64,000 bases of DNA, taken from contig CM049322.1 in the NCBI GenBank assembly GCA_026874595.1, positions 20,401,400 to 20,465,399 of the forward strand, in the 5' to 3' direction. Source of the stretch: Sipunculus nudus (lineage: Eukaryota > Annelida > Sipuncula > Golfingiida > Sipunculidae). The notes under the pieces are model-generated. The model was not told the DNA's origin. It did not search any database and saw nothing but the letters and a program-made list of their open reading frames with translations. Below, one piece after another: positions 12,804-25,300 of this stretch. Within the stretch, counting starts at the first letter, position 1; the number at the start of each line of letters is the position of its first letter. A program made the position numbers and the translations under genes.

Positions 12804-12810
12804 TCCTAAG

Positions 12811-15806
12811 TATAGTTTATAGAGAGATTCTTTACTATACATAACGAATGCGCAATGTAATATTCAATTACATACATACCTACAAACAAACTTGCTGAAC
12901 TTTACGGCTTGAAAATATAGCTTCTATAACCTTAATATATAAATAAATAAACTGCCCGAATAGCTAAAAATTGTAGTAATACATGTGTAAAATATTAAAT
13001 AAATGATCTGTTATCTTGAAAGATATATTTCGTAGAAACATTTTTACATAGGCGCAATGGCCACGGATTTATTGCGCACTGATTTCTGCGCATGCGCCCT
13101 CTGACACCCAATATAAGAATTAAGAACTTCACTGCCAGAACCATTGAATTATTAGCGTTAAATGAGGGTTGCACATAATCGAGGGAATTCATTTAACATC
13201 GTAGAACTGCCTCCTGAGCATAGACAGGGTAAATTTAGTTTTTCCCCCTAATATTTTACATACACTTGGCGTGACATGTATTTATTCTTAAAGCTGATTT
13301 CATGTTCTACTTGTTGCTACATAGAATATGATGGTGTTCTTAAACCAGTTGGTTTAATTTGGATTTTAATCTATCTTTTATAAATTGCAGATTGTTTATT
13401 AAATGATTCATTCCAGTATACCTGTAATATTTAAAGAATGTCTCCGGGCATCATATTAAAATACAGGTGAATCTCTCGTGTATTTATCATGGGTGTAAAC
13501 TCTAAAAAAATATGATATATTAGGGATTTTAACTCCATATCACGAAAATGCACTGTTTTGAAGCATAAATAGCTGGGAAATATTGAATTATATTTAACTT
13601 ATATTTATTCTTCCAAAATTAACCCAGTTTTGGAAAATATTCAAATACCACACGTAGAGAATATTTTAACACTCTGAATATGCACGTGTCAGGTTGTTAC
13701 ATAGGAACCCTTTATGTAATATCAAGAAAAACTTATTCAACGTGTAAACATACTCCTTAAACCTTATTCTTTTGTTACCAGTTTGCATTATATATTCAAA
13801 TAAAAAAGGAGAGAAAAAGCATCTGTCCAAGACAAAGACAGACCAAAAACCCTAGGCCTCATAGGAAAACTAGTACTAGTTGAAAAGCATCTTGTTTTTA
13901 TGGATTTATATTCAAAGAAATTTAAGGCACAGCTTGAAACATAAACTTGGCAGTCGATATGACATGTGTCATAATTCCATAAACTAGCTCCTTCATAACA
14001 ATATTCAAATGTCAAGGGTATTGTTAACTGAAGTCAGTTACAAATCAACTAAAACAATCATTACAAATCTTTGCCATCTTTCTGATTATAAATCCTAATA
14101 TTATCTTGGTTTGGAGACAATGTATGTGTTTTATAGATGATGACAGCTACGTGTTTTGAGACTTCTAGTAGAAAATATTGCGTCTGGTAGATAGGTGGAA
14201 TATTATAGGTATAGTATACTATGTGTAAAAACAACTGATAACAATATCAAAGTAATTTGACCGTATGAATGATAGGTCCGACATAAGCGTAGTATATATT
14301 TTTTCAAAGAATTACTCAAATGTCAAAACATGTGAAATTGTTTAATGCCCCAAAGAACCAAACCTATTCCATATTCTACACATGGGGAGGTGTTTGTTAA
14401 CTAACTGGTGCAAACTGACTCAATTATTGGGTCTAGTGTATATTTAGAACAATACACATTGCTTGTTTCCTGCCTTGTTAATTAGTGCGCCGTGTGCATT
14501 TATCAGGATGTCAAGGCTATTTTTTTATGGATACCTTCCGTTGTTTACACAAAAACAGTCGGATTGCAAGGTTTTTGGAAAGTTAATATTTTTAAGGTTT
14601 TCTGAAAATCAAGTCACGACAGTATTTTAATCAACCTGACATATATATTACATATCTTAACTCATAGCTTTTCGTACAAATAACAATTGGTAATAGAATT
14701 TGGGATCACTCAACTAAAGGTTGTACTATAAAGAAATTTGTAAGTTTATATACCTCAGGCGACCACATAATGATTGGGTACTATTAGTACCTCGTCTATA
14801 TTAATACTCATATTGTCGACAAAGTGGCGGGGAAACAATGACAAATGGCCACACTTATTTGTAAAAGGGATGGGGCTTGGTATATGACCAGACAAACTGT
14901 AAATGATGCTGAAGTTGGGAATTTCAGCCATTGCAGAGGCTACGTTGTACCTAGGAAACCTTAACAACTGTCTGTTGGATAAAAACTGCATAAAGTGTGT
15001 GTTGAGATGAGACAAAACATGTTCACTGTTTCATAAATAAGTCAAAATATCATATACTGTTTATTATATAATATACTTCACAACATTTCTGTTGTTTACA
15101 GTTATCAGGTAAATACATGTATATAATATCTACAAAATTTTACAAACATGATGGTGTATACATCTAGGTATGACTAGTATATATACATATTTACACACAC
15201 ACACAAACACACACACATATAAATATATATATATATATCCTGCTAAGAAAAAACAAAAACTAGCATATTTTACTAGAATAGAATTTTAACTAGAATTACT
15301 CATACTTCACTCCAGGGTTACCGATCATGAAGGTGACAAATATGATTAACCTTCTTTGTGATAATAAATTATCATTTTCCAAACTATCAAATTATCAAGG
15401 TTTTTATGATAAATCATTTAAAGTAGCCTTTTCTAATATTTGGAGTCTCTGGAATATCTTGATCCTGATCACATGACAACTAGTGGTGTTTAACTTACAT
15501 ATCCATGATAAAAATACACGTATAGTTACCACACTTTCAGTAACCAAGCTCTGCGTTTTGTGTGCGATCTCCTGTTTCAAAGGGTTAAAAGTAGATTGAA
15601 CCACCATTGTGATAATCATGGCAGAACGGATTATGGTAAGGGTTAGAGATACATCATACAAGCTTTCTGAATTACATACATAAGATGCCATAATATAACA
15701 ACATACAACATTACACATGAAACATTAATGGCACACGAAGATTCGAGATGCAAAGGAGATCTAATGGAATGACATGGTCCGGGCAGAAGCCCCTTAAAAA
15801 CTTTGC
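12811..15806. other. Non-coding DNA across the U1/U2 junction
   Basis: No supportable gene. A block near 13080-13110 contains the palindrome TGCGCATGCGC (NRF1-like), conserved in U1-U4. 14888-15238 is a block absent from U1 and U4. Several 60-100 codon frames recur in other units simply because the DNA is nearly identical. Confidence 0.55.
15191..15238. repeat. (CA)n-(TA)n compound microsatellite
   Basis: An AC tract followed by a TA tract, found only in units that keep the 350-bp block: U2, U3 (25815-25856) and U5 (50324-50384). Confidence 0.9.
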
Positions 15807-15948
15807 TCTTGGTCTACACAAATACGCAATTCCCAACATGCTCCTAATGATGTTCACCAAAGAGAACAGCAGCAATGGATGTTATGAAGAAAGCAATCAG
15901 AGCATATTTCCGAGAAATCAAACGAACACCATACCGCGGTCGAATAAA
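15807..15948 (-). pseudogene. Relic of GPCR TM5 region, U2
   Basis: Same relic as at 1339-1480. It aligns to receptor B around 16645-16795, and the minus-strand frame preserves FITSIAAVLFG versus FITPIAAALLV in the receptor. The 3'-flank duplicates surround it (~15640-15780 and ~16010-16170). Confidence 0.75.
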
Positions 15949-16327
15949 CTTCAGTCTCTTTATTATTGGAACAATGTTTTCATATTTCTGGCACAATTGG
16001 GTGAATATTGTAACAGTTAGACATACATCATACATGAATTACTTATACAACATCATAACATAATACAACAACATACAACATAACAATTAAATAATAATGG
16101 CACCGTATGATTGAGATGCAACGGAAATCTAATTGAAAGAAATCAAGACCGGGTCCGGGCGAGGTTATTCGGGTTGAACCCTTACAAACTCACACACGCA
16201 TGCGGATTTCCATTTGTATTTAATGCAGCGCGTTAGGGGTAGCTCCTTATTACCTAGATGTTAGTGTATTATTTGACTATTTATTTATAAAATATTTCTT
16301 TTAAAACATGTTTTTTTAAATTTATTT

Positions 16328-18685
16328 TCATGGATCAGTCCCTGCAGCTTCACATATTTTATGAATATTCGTATTTGATGTGGAATTAGTCGAGCTCCTA
16401 GACCATATAACTGACCATTGCTTCGATTTCTCCTTGACAGCGTAACGTATCCGAACTATACACATCGATCCAAGCGCCAGGAAGAAACCCTGAGAAGCAT
16501 TCAATATAACAGCAAGGAAGTCCAGCGCAATGTGCCTCCCAACTTCTGCTATAATAAACATAACCCACGATACTCCCATCAGTACGAACAGGTTTAAATA
16601 TAGAGGAATATTAAAGCTAGTTTTGTCTGTCTTTCTGTTGATACTTGATCTTGATCTGCACAAATACACAATTGCCAACATGAACATAATGATGTTCACC
16701 AAAAGAGCGGCAGCAATAGGTGTTATGAAGAAAACAATCAGAGAATATTTCTGTGAAATCCAACAAACATGATTACCATACTGCGGTCGAAAGGTCTCTG
16801 CTTTTGCAGTGTGGTTCACAATGATAGCAATTGCTACAATTATAGATGGAGTTCCCCATGAAAATAATGAACTGTAGAGAAAAGAGCTCCGTCGGTCACT
16901 AACCTTAGATAAATTAGCACTCAGCCAAAGCATGTGTAAAATACCGACAGCGACCGACGACATCCAGGCGAACATAGCGAGGAAGGACCAGTGCATGAAC
17001 ACGCCGATTATGTAGCAAAACGTGTGACCTTTAGCCATGTATGGGAAAATCAGCAAACATATTAAAACAAGACACATTGAAATGGCCAAACTGGTTTGCA
17101 CACGGCCCGCTGACTGCCAGAACTCCTTCAACAGGAAGTGAAATATGATGCGCACGCATAGGGAAATGATTGACAAAGATAACAAACAAATAGTTAAAAT
17201 TCCAAGTGCCCCCTTGTCATTTTCAATATATTCCGTCACTTCTCGACACACCATTGCCGAACCATTTTGTATGTAAAATCGAGGTTTCCTAAATACCCGC
17301 TCTGATTTGTTCAGAATAAGAAAACTCTCATTAAACAGGATGAATTCAGACGGTTGGTATGCTAAGTATGTACAATTTACCATAAAATTGAATGTCACGT
17401 TCAGATTTTGTTCCTTAGGCAAACCGAGTTCAGGGAGATGATCTCGAAGTATGCGGGTAACGTTATATCTCATGGCAGCTATGAAATCCTCCTCTGAATT
17501 CTTACTAATATGCATTGTGACTGTGATTCCTAAAGAAGCATTCCTGATGCCGTCTGATGTAATGTACACATTGTGATCCGTAGCATTTTCAATTACTTCT
17601 TCGATATAAGAACACTTTTTACAAGTCGGATCATTGATCCACCCTGGCGGAGAGGGAGTGATAATAGGTCGACAATCAAACTCGTCCCACTTTTGATTTT
17701 CCGGACATTCTGGCTCCGCGACCTTATTATTTCCGACTTGAAGTCCATCAGATGGGTCGAAATTAAACACGATTTGAAATCTCGTTGTAGGCGTAATTTC
17801 TGAACCACCTGGACCTGGTCGACCGCTTTGATCGGGAAGACCTGGTAAATCATCTAGTACAGGCGGAAAAGGTTCACAATGCTCACATTGTTCAGTAGAT
17901 TTATCTTCACAAGCGGTACAACAAATGTTGTTGTGCATGCGCCACCCCTCGGGTTTATAATCTTCACCAAAACGATCACATGAATAAGAAACGTCACAAG
18001 CCGTGTGACAAATATACAATGCTTTGTTTTTACAAATTCGCAGGTCATGGTGATTTGCCGGAGGGACAAACATGACCTCACATCCTTTATCTACAAGGTC
18101 TCGTAGAGGTGAAACGGGATCTCTGCTGGTTACATTTCGTATTATACCCCCCAATTCCCCTGTACAGCTGATACTTGCATGCCAGGGTATAATCTTCTTA
18201 TAATTAACGGAATTACATACCGCACATCTTACATTGGTGTAATGTAGTCCAGTAGCGCTGTCCATGACGGGGATCACACTGTATAAACTGTCCCAGGTTC
18301 TTCGACACGCCTGCTCGTTTGAGCTACATGATGACGTCATCATAGTACCACTCTGAAGTGTCGTCTTCTCACCAATGAGCTTATGAACACAAGTAGCAGA
18401 GTCTACGTCGCTGACTTCAGATATCCAATTATTTCCCATTTGCCACTGTTTCGAACAGCTCCCTTTAAAGTCACTGCAGCAGTCACCGAAGAATTTACAC
18501 ATATGGTCACAGGAGCACTGCTGGTAATCCATGAGTGTTACAACCATCCCGCAACGATTATAACAACTTCCACATAGATGTGACATATCCAAAACAGTTG
18601 TGTTGTTCTCACATGGCAGTTGGTATGATTTTCCAGATAAAATTAACAGTATAAATCCTACGAGGGTCAAACTTGTCGAGAACAT
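16328..18685 (-). CDS. Somatomedin-B, Methuselah/secretin-like GPCR, intact (copy B, 785 aa)
   Basis: Probable cell-surface seven-helix receptor; the ligand is unknown. Residues 1-22 form a signal peptide. Residues 38-77 form a somatomedin-B module with eight cysteines (41, 45, 57, 59, 63, 69, 70, 77) and the CSCD/GDCC motifs. A Cys-rich, heavily N-glycosylatable ectodomain (CAVCNSVN near 154-160) follows, with a short degenerate Gly-X-Y stretch at 282-296. Helices lie at about 492-515, 530-550, 557-582, 602-623, 648-674, 691-712 and 721-742. Cys557 and Cys641 (CWI) are the usual TM3-ECL2 disulfide pair. The TM3 HWSFLAMFAWM and TM6 LMGVSW patterns resemble class B/Methuselah receptors. I see no GPS autoproteolysis motif. 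The gene is a single exon with a good ATG context (ATCACC), an AATAAA motif directly after the stop and another at ~16280. It is one of only two open copies in the array. Confidence 0.88.
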   Translation of the reverse strand: MFSTSLTLVGFILLILSGKSYQLPCENNTTVLDMSHLCGSCYNRCGMVVTLMDYQQCSCDHMCKFFGDCCSDFKGSCSKQWQMGNNWISEVSDVDSATCVHKLIGEKTTLQSGTMMTSSCSSNEQACRRTWDSLYSVIPVMDSATGLHYTNVRCAVCNSVNYKKIIPWHASISCTGELGGIIRNVTSRDPVSPLRDLVDKGCEVMFVPPANHHDLRICKNKALYICHTACDVSYSCDRFGEDYKPEGWRMHNNICCTACEDKSTEQCEHCEPFPPVLDDLPGLPDQSGRPGPGGSEITPTTRFQIVFNFDPSDGLQVGNNKVAEPECPENQKWDEFDCRPIITPSPPGWINDPTCKKCSYIEEVIENATDHNVYITSDGIRNASLGITVTMHISKNSEEDFIAAMRYNVTRILRDHLPELGLPKEQNLNVTFNFMVNCTYLAYQPSEFILFNESFLILNKSERVFRKPRFYIQNGSAMVCREVTEYIENDKGALGILTICLLSLSIISLCVRIIFHFLLKEFWQSAGRVQTSLAISMCLVLICLLIFPYMAKGHTFCYIIGVFMHWSFLAMFAWMSSVAVGILHMLWLSANLSKVSDRRSSFLYSSLFSWGTPSIIVAIAIIVNHTAKAETFRPQYGNHVCWISQKYSLIVFFITPIAAALLVNIIMFMLAIVYLCRSRSSINRKTDKTSFNIPLYLNLFVLMGVSWVMFIIAEVGRHIALDFLAVILNASQGFFLALGSMCIVRIRYAVKEKSKQWSVIWSRSSTNSTSNTNIHKICEAAGTDP

Positions 18686-18796
18686 GGTGATTCTTTAGCA
18701 AGTCTGATTGTGAAAACATGAAGTTCACGTTGTAAACAGGAGAATGCGGGTTTAACCGTGACTTCCCCGTGTCTTTATGTCCGCTCACAGCAGCCG

Positions 18797-18811
18797 TGTA
18801 CTATAACATAT
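18797..18811 (-). promoter_or_regulatory. Possible TATA-like element of copy B
   Basis: The minus strand reads GATATGTTATAGTAC about 115 bases before the ATG at 18685. It is weaker than the matching site of copy E (TATATTTAAG). There is no other core-promoter evidence. Confidence 0.25.
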
Positions 18812-19555
18812 CAGTAAGGGAACTGTGACGCTATCCACGGATACAGCGGATCAGAGAGCTTGTCGCAGACATGTATACACATGATTGTGCCGGCTGACTT
18901 CCCTGATTAAAGAACAAAGGACACGTTCTCTGTTGGCTGACTGTGGGCTGATTGGTGACACGCATGACCGATTTGATGGTGGGTCCCTGGAAGACCAATT
19001 CACTTTGTCCTCTAATTAACCTACTTCATAACTGCACCACAGAGCAAACACGTTTTTGGTCGCTTTGAAACAAGGTTATGTCACAAAGTGGGGAATTTAT
19101 TTGTGAAAGATAAAGTTTCGCTCACAGATCCATATAGTATATAGCATATACCAAAAAGGAACGTCGTGAGGAGAAAATACAAGGGCATATATTATGAACT
19201 TATATTAACATTTTATGAGCCAAGAGCCACGTACATTAATAAATATTAGTTAACAATTTAAGATTAAATATTGACATTTCCGACAGAATAATAAAAATCT
19301 ATAGGTTATTATAAGTTTTAATCATTTCATTAAACGTTATGAAATAATTAAAATTTTAGATAATTGAACAACTTAGAGAACACTGCATAAGTTCTACGAT
19401 GGTCAAATAGTTTGTGCGGTCTAATTAAAAAAAAAATACTATCTTCCCTTGCAAGGGCAATAGTTATGTTCTTTCAGGGCCACTAGAATTTATGTAAATA
19501 TAATATGAACGTATTTATTTTACATGGATTATACAAATAATTATAATAACTAATT

Positions 19556-19760
19556 GAGGCACTCTCCATGGCTCAGGTGGTAACGTTAGGTAGTGTCAAG
19601 AGGTGGAGGAAACCGGAGAAAACGGTGAAAACCACCGGTCTTAGTCAGCTACAACCTACCATCATAGCCACGCCGGGATTCGAACGCGGGTCGGCAGCAG
19701 AGAGAGCCGAGCGTCTTACCTCTCGACTGTCAAGGTCCCCGTATGTACAATGTACAAGCC
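19556..19760 (-). mobile_element. tRNA-like SINE-type element, U2
   Basis: Same element as in U1. The minus-strand B box is GTTCGAATCC, and the anticodon-like stem TCGGC/GCCGA encloses a 10-base loop instead of 7, so it is not a normal tRNA gene. Confidence 0.5.
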
Positions 19761-20030
19761 TTGAAAAATTTAATTATAATTGAAATAATATCCAGTAATG
19801 TCCATTTTGTAAATTGTATGCATTGTGTTTGATGTGATCCGGTACAAAATGTATTGAATGTGTTTTGTATACCTTTGCAACATAAAGTATTAAAAATATA
19901 GACTGATCTCTACATGGGTTTCATACATAGATGAAATGATTAAAACTTATAAATACCTATAGATTTTTATAATTCTGTCGGAATGTCAATATTTAATCTT
20001 AAATTGTAAGCTAATATTTATTAATAACTT

Positions 20031-20033
<3 letters not shown>

Positions 20034-20083
<50 letters not shown>
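20034..20083. repeat. (TA)n microsatellite
   Basis: About 25 TA repeats in the right arm of the U2 inverted repeat. Confidence 0.95.
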
Positions 20084-20085
<2 letters not shown>

Positions 20086-20759
20086 ACCGGGTTAATTTTG
20101 GATGTTTGTAACGGGTTATTTTCACTGAATACAAGTGATGTAAATGTAACTTCAAACGATTTATTTTATTACGTGCTAACTGTAAGTATTATATAGGGCA
20201 AAGTGGTGATGTACGTGGCTCTTGGCTCATAAAATGTTAATATAAGTTCATAATATATGCCCTTGTATTTTCTCCTCACGACGTTCCTTTTTGGTATATG
20301 CTATATACTATATGAACCTGTGAGCGAAACTTTATCTTTCACAAATAAATTCCCCACTTTGTGACATAATCTTGTTTCAAAGCGACCAAAAACGTGTTTG
20401 CTCTGTGGTGCAGTTACGAAGTAGGTTAATTAGAGGACATAGTGAATTGGTCTTCCACGGACCCACCATCAAATCGGTCATGCGTGTCACCAATCAACCC
20501 ACAGTCAGCCAACAGAGAACGTGTCCTTTGTTCTTTAATGAGGGAAGTCAGCCGGCACAATCATGTGTATACATGTCTGCGACAAGCTCTCTGATCCGCT
20601 GTATCCGTGCATAGCGTCACAGTTCCGTTACAGATATGTTATAATACACAGCTGCTGTGAGCAGACATAAAGACACAGGGAATTCCCGGTTAAACCCGCA
20701 TTCTCCTGTTTACAACACGACCTTCATGTTTTCCAAATCAGACTTGCTAAAGAATCACC

Positions 20760-21212
20760 ATGTTCCTGACAAGTTTGACCCTCGTAGGATTCATACTGTT
20801 AATATTTGGAATATCATACCAACTGCCATGTGAGAACAACACAACTATTTTGGATATGTCACATCTATGTGGAAGTTGTTATAATTGTTGAGGGAGAGTT
20901 GTAAATATCAACGATAACCAGCAGTGCTCCTCTGACCATATGTGTAAGTTCTTCGGTGACTGCTGCAGTAACTTTAAAGGGAGCTGTTGGAAACAGTGGC
21001 AAATGAGAAATAATTGGATATCTGAAGTCAGCGACGTAGACTCTGCTACTTGTGTTCATAAGCTCATTGGTGAGAAGACGACACTTCAGAGTGGTACTAT
21101 GATGACATCATCATGCAGCTCAAACGAGCAGGCGTGTCGAAGAACCTGGGACAGTTTATACAGTGTGATCCCAATAATTAAGCTGTTTGACGTTTTGGGT
21201 AAATGTTGGTAA
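20760..21212 (+). pseudogene. Truncated 5' fragment of the GPCR, head-to-head with copy B
   Basis: Reads signal peptide, SMB and flank in one frame from ATG 20760, but CGT-TGC has become TGT-TGA so a stop falls at 20889-20891. A 3-bp deletion lies in the signal peptide, and the SMB CSCD has become CSSD. Receptor similarity ends at GTGATCCC (~21172), and the frame then runs to a TAA at 21210. The U3 fragment shares the TGA. Confidence 0.8.
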
Positions 21213-21555
21213 CAAAACTAGATTTATCTTGTTACTTGCTTTACCTAGTATCAGATACGTAGAAAAGGGGATTTTATACGCCAAATTAGGACTTAAATTA
21301 CGCTAGAACTCAAAACCCACAATTACACATTCATGCACACACATAAATAAACCCGAATTGGCCATATAACGCTGTAACAAAAAACATGCTAAGAAAGTAC
21401 GAATTTCATAAAATTTATTTTATAAAACAACAGTGATACAACTTTTGTGCTGCGTTGCATTTTCAAGTTGGAGGAACTTCCGGTACAGGTGATTACTTCA
21501 GCAAAATCACGTGACTCCACAGCCTACATAAATGTAAAATGAAATACACCTCCAA

Positions 21556-21557
<2 letters not shown>

Positions 21558-21600
<43 letters not shown>

Positions 21601-21610
21601 TATATATATT
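21558..21610. repeat. (TA)n microsatellite
   Basis: Interrupted TA tract; U2 version of the 7252 locus. Confidence 0.95.
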
Positions 21611-22263
21611 ATTAACACACCTTAGTCAATATACCGGTATGGGTGTGTATATTTCTATCCTGAAATCACGATGATAAATTCCCTGATAACGCCTACTTCA
21701 GTAGGTAAAATTATATGAACAATAATAATAAAGGTAACATGCACGTGGGTATTCCACGCATAAACAACTGACACTATCATATGACGACGTCGGTACGACA
21801 TTAAATTCAATGAATATTATACACAACAAGTAGCAGTAAATACAGTAGTTATATATGTGTATAAAGAAGCATGCGATAATAAGCCAAAAAAAAAACAACG
21901 TCAACAACAAAAACAACGGAAAGAAGCACACCGTACATACATATGGCGCCCTCTGGCGGCGGAGGGGGTAACTAAAATCAAAACGCGCACATACATGGTA
22001 TGCCCTCTATCAGCGCTGAGGGTAACTAAACACATATTATCGCCATGTTAAACCAGTAAGAACACTTAAAACTTTCAAAATCCTAATTTATTAAAAGTTA
22101 AGAAGCAGTTATTATGAGGACTCAGCGCTTTTTGAAGTAAAATGGGGAGAGGGGTTTGCAAAGAAAACTAAAAAAAAGAGATCATAGAATAAAATGCATT
22201 TCAAAGTATCATTAACATAATCCATAACGTTTCACTCCACTACCCGTTTGTCATAGAAAGCTT

Positions 22264-22360
<97 letters not shown>
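22264..22360. repeat. (TA)n-(CA)n-(TA)n compound microsatellite
   Basis: A TA tract, an AC tract, then a second TA tract. U2 and U3 have the AC core; U1, U4 and U5 do not. Confidence 0.95.
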
Positions 22361-22362
<2 letters not shown>

Positions 22363-25300
22363 CATGTATGTTCAAATCGTATTTACAACATAGTTTCCCC
22401 AAAGGTTGGCAAAGCGTTGAAGCTTTCGACACTCACACGCATACAATTGCCCGAACTAAGTGAACAGAGCTCTTTACCTTGCCAACGGAAAGACTGGAGT
22501 ACCAAGTGTCTGGGGGTCAGAGGTCACCGTCAATCATTCACAAATACTGATGAATATTTTTGTAAGTAATTTTTAACTATTCTATAGGAATGTTAGACAG
22601 CTTGGGGGGGGGGCAAGTTTGCATATATGTATAAACGATACTCCTGATCAACTGAGATCGTTAACTTCTCCTTCAAGCATGCGCACTGCGCGTAACTGTC
22701 GTCTGCCGGGTTGGGCCAAGTGAACAAGCAATGCAATTTAGTTGGACGAAACGAGATACTTCCGTAATACTCCAAGGGTAACGTAAGACTAAATGCTAAT
22801 ATCAAAGGCCCGAACACTTAGTGTCAGATGACACCAACAGATGTCGCTGGTGAGTTCGGAATAGTCTGTAATAGAGAAAGAACCTTTGAGAGTGAGTGTC
22901 ACATACACAAGAAGTTCATGAAAGAGATGATGAGATGAGTGGACTCGAAAATGCTGGCCCGCAAGTACGAGCCGATCTCTGTATGACGATGGTATGGACA
23001 TAATACCATAACTACAATGAAATCACAATGATAACTGCCTAGTAATAGTGAAAAAATATATTTTACTTTATATGGGAACAAAAAAAATTCAAAGAAAATA
23101 GGGGCTGACATACTGGCGGCCCACTTATGTATGAATGCATCTTAAAATACACGAACAACTCTTAAATAATGATTAACCGACGCATTATGGCGATGATGAA
23201 CAATCGTGTATGGCTATCCCTGAGCTAAGACTTTGTTATAACCTCCAAATGATATCATATGCATAAATATGGGGGTCGCGTGTAGACACCACAATGACGT
23301 CATACACAGGGAATAACGCACTGAATTCATGAGCTCCTTCAAGGTGACGCCACTAGATATCTATACAAAAAAATATATCCGCTTTATCTGTTAACTCGGT
23401 CCCTCTACACGACCACTCTGCAGACATTTGTCCTAAGTATAGTTCATAGAGAGATTCTTTACTATACATAACGAATGCGCAATGTAATATTCAATTACAT
23501 ACATACCTACAAACAAACTTGCTGAACTTTACGGCTTGAAAATATAGCTTCTATAACCTTAATATATAAATAAATAAACTGCCCCAATAGCTAAAAATTG
23601 TAGTAATACATGTGTAAAATATTAAATAAATGATCTGTTATCTTGAAAGATATATTTCGTAGAAACATTTTTACATAGTCGCAATGGCCACGGAATTATT
23701 GCGCACTGATTTCTGCGCATGCGCCCTCTGACACCCAATATAAGAATTAAGAACTTCACTGCCAGAACCATTGAATTATTAGCGTTAAATGAGGGTTGCA
23801 CATAATCGAGGGAATTCATTTAACATCGTAGAACTGCCTCCTGAGCATAGACAGGGTAAATTTAGTTTTCCCCCTAATATTTTACATACACTTGGCGTGA
23901 CATGTATTTATTCTTAAAGCTGATTTTATGTTCTACTTGTTGCTACATAGAATATGATGGTGTTCTGAAACCAGTTGGTTTAATTTGGATTTTAATCTAT
24001 CTTTTATAAATTTCAGATGGTTTATTAAATGATTCATTCCAGTATACCTGTAATATTTAAAGAATGTCTCCGGGCATCATATTAAAATACAGGTGAATCT
24101 CTCGTGTATTTATCATGGGTGTAAACTCTAAAAAAATATGATATATTAGGGATTTTAACTCCGTATCACGAAAATGCACTGTTTTGAAGCATAAATAGCT
24201 GGGAAATATTGAATTATATTTAACTTATATTTATTCTTCCAAAATTAACCCAGTTTTGGAAAATATTCAAATACCACACGTAGAGAATATTTTAACACTC
24301 TGAATATGCACGTGTCAGGTTGTTACACAGGAACCCTTTATGTAATATCAAGAAAAACTTATTCAACGTGTAAACATACTCCTTAAACCTTATTCTTTTG
24401 TTACCAGTTTGCATTATATATTCAAATAAAGCAGGAGAGAAAAGGCATCTGTCCAAGACAAAGACAGACCAAAAACCCTAGGCCTCATAGGAAAACTAGT
24501 ACTAGTTGAAAAGCATCTTGTTTTTATGGATTTATATTCAAAGAAATTTAAGGCACAGCTTGAAACATAAACTAGGCAGTCGATATGACATGTGTCATAA
24601 TTCCATAAACTAGCTCCTTCATAACAATATTCAAATGTCAAGGGTATTGTTAACTGAAGTCAGTTACAAATCAACTAAAACAATCATTACAAATCTTTGC
24701 CATCTTTCTGATTATAAATCCTAATATTATCTTGGTTTGGAGACAATGTATGTGTTTTATAGATGATGACAGCTACGTGTTTTGAGACTTCTAGTAGAAA
24801 ATATTGCGTCTGGTAGATAGGTGGAATATTATAGGTATAGTATACTATGTGTAAAAACAACTGATAACAATATCAAAGTAATTTGACCGTATGAATGATA
24901 GGTCCGACATAAGCGTAGTATATATTTTTTCAAAGAATTACTCAAATGTCAAAACATGTGAAATTGTTTAATGCCCCAAAGAACCAAACCTATTCCATAT
25001 TCTACACATGGGGAGGTGTTTGTTAACTAACTGGTGCAAACTGACTCAATTATTGGGTCTAGTTGATATTTAGAACAATACACATTGCTTGTTTCCTGCC
25101 TTGTTAATTAGTGCGCCGTGTGCATTTATCAGGATGTCAAGGCTATTTTTTTATGGATACTGTCCGTTGTTTACACAAAAACAGTCGGATTGCAAGGTTT
25201 TTGGAAAGTTAATATTTTTAAGGTTTTCTGAAAATCAAGTCACGACAGTATTTTAATCAACCTGACATATATATTACATATCTTAACTCATAGCTTTTCG

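Larger units (their letters stand above)
1..14035. repeat. Tandem unit U1 of the GPCR array (14.0 kb)
   Basis: Its first bases recur at 14036, 24662, 35165 and 49168, which defines the repeat phase. It contains a receptor pseudogene (4222-1856), an inverted repeat, a plus-strand 5' fragment (6440-6896) and a 3.2-kb hAT-like insertion (9622-12803). It is the near twin of U4: in the first 420 bases I see only one base difference. U1 and U4 lack blocks present in U2, U3 and U5 (about 90 bp near the U2 position 14550 and about 350 bp matching 14888-15238). Confidence 0.9.
18270..21172. repeat. Long head-to-head inverted repeat, U2
   Basis: Arms are about 18270-19330 and 19931-21172, with the SINE-type element between them. 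Compared with U5, the left arm has lost about 170 bp including the (TA)n tract near 19235. The right arm keeps it at 20034-20083. Confidence 0.85.
14036..24661. repeat. Tandem unit U2 of the GPCR array (10.6 kb)
   Basis: It starts with the same sequence as U1 and carries the intact 785-aa receptor. It lacks the hAT-like element (empty site near 23430) and two blocks present in U1, U4 and U5: about 140 bp at the position of 8750-8890, and about 350 bp at the position of 9117-9467. U3 shares both deletions, so U2 and U3 are closest relatives over the right part of the unit. Confidence 0.9.

Noticed and set aside
14755-15015. 86-codon minus-strand frame, also at 25381 and 49887
   Set aside because: Present in three nearly identical units but with no recognizable domain, and deleted in U1 and U4. 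DNA identity alone explains the conservation.
15404-15718. 104-codon minus-strand frame with a hydrophobic stretch, also at 26016
   Set aside because: It overlaps the duplicated 3'-flank of the receptor. It is not open in U1, U4 or U5 and matches no known family.
19568-19783. 71-codon plus-strand frame starting MAQVV in the SINE-type element of each unit
   Set aside because: It reads through tRNA-like sequence and has no protein features; a non-coding repeat is the better explanation.
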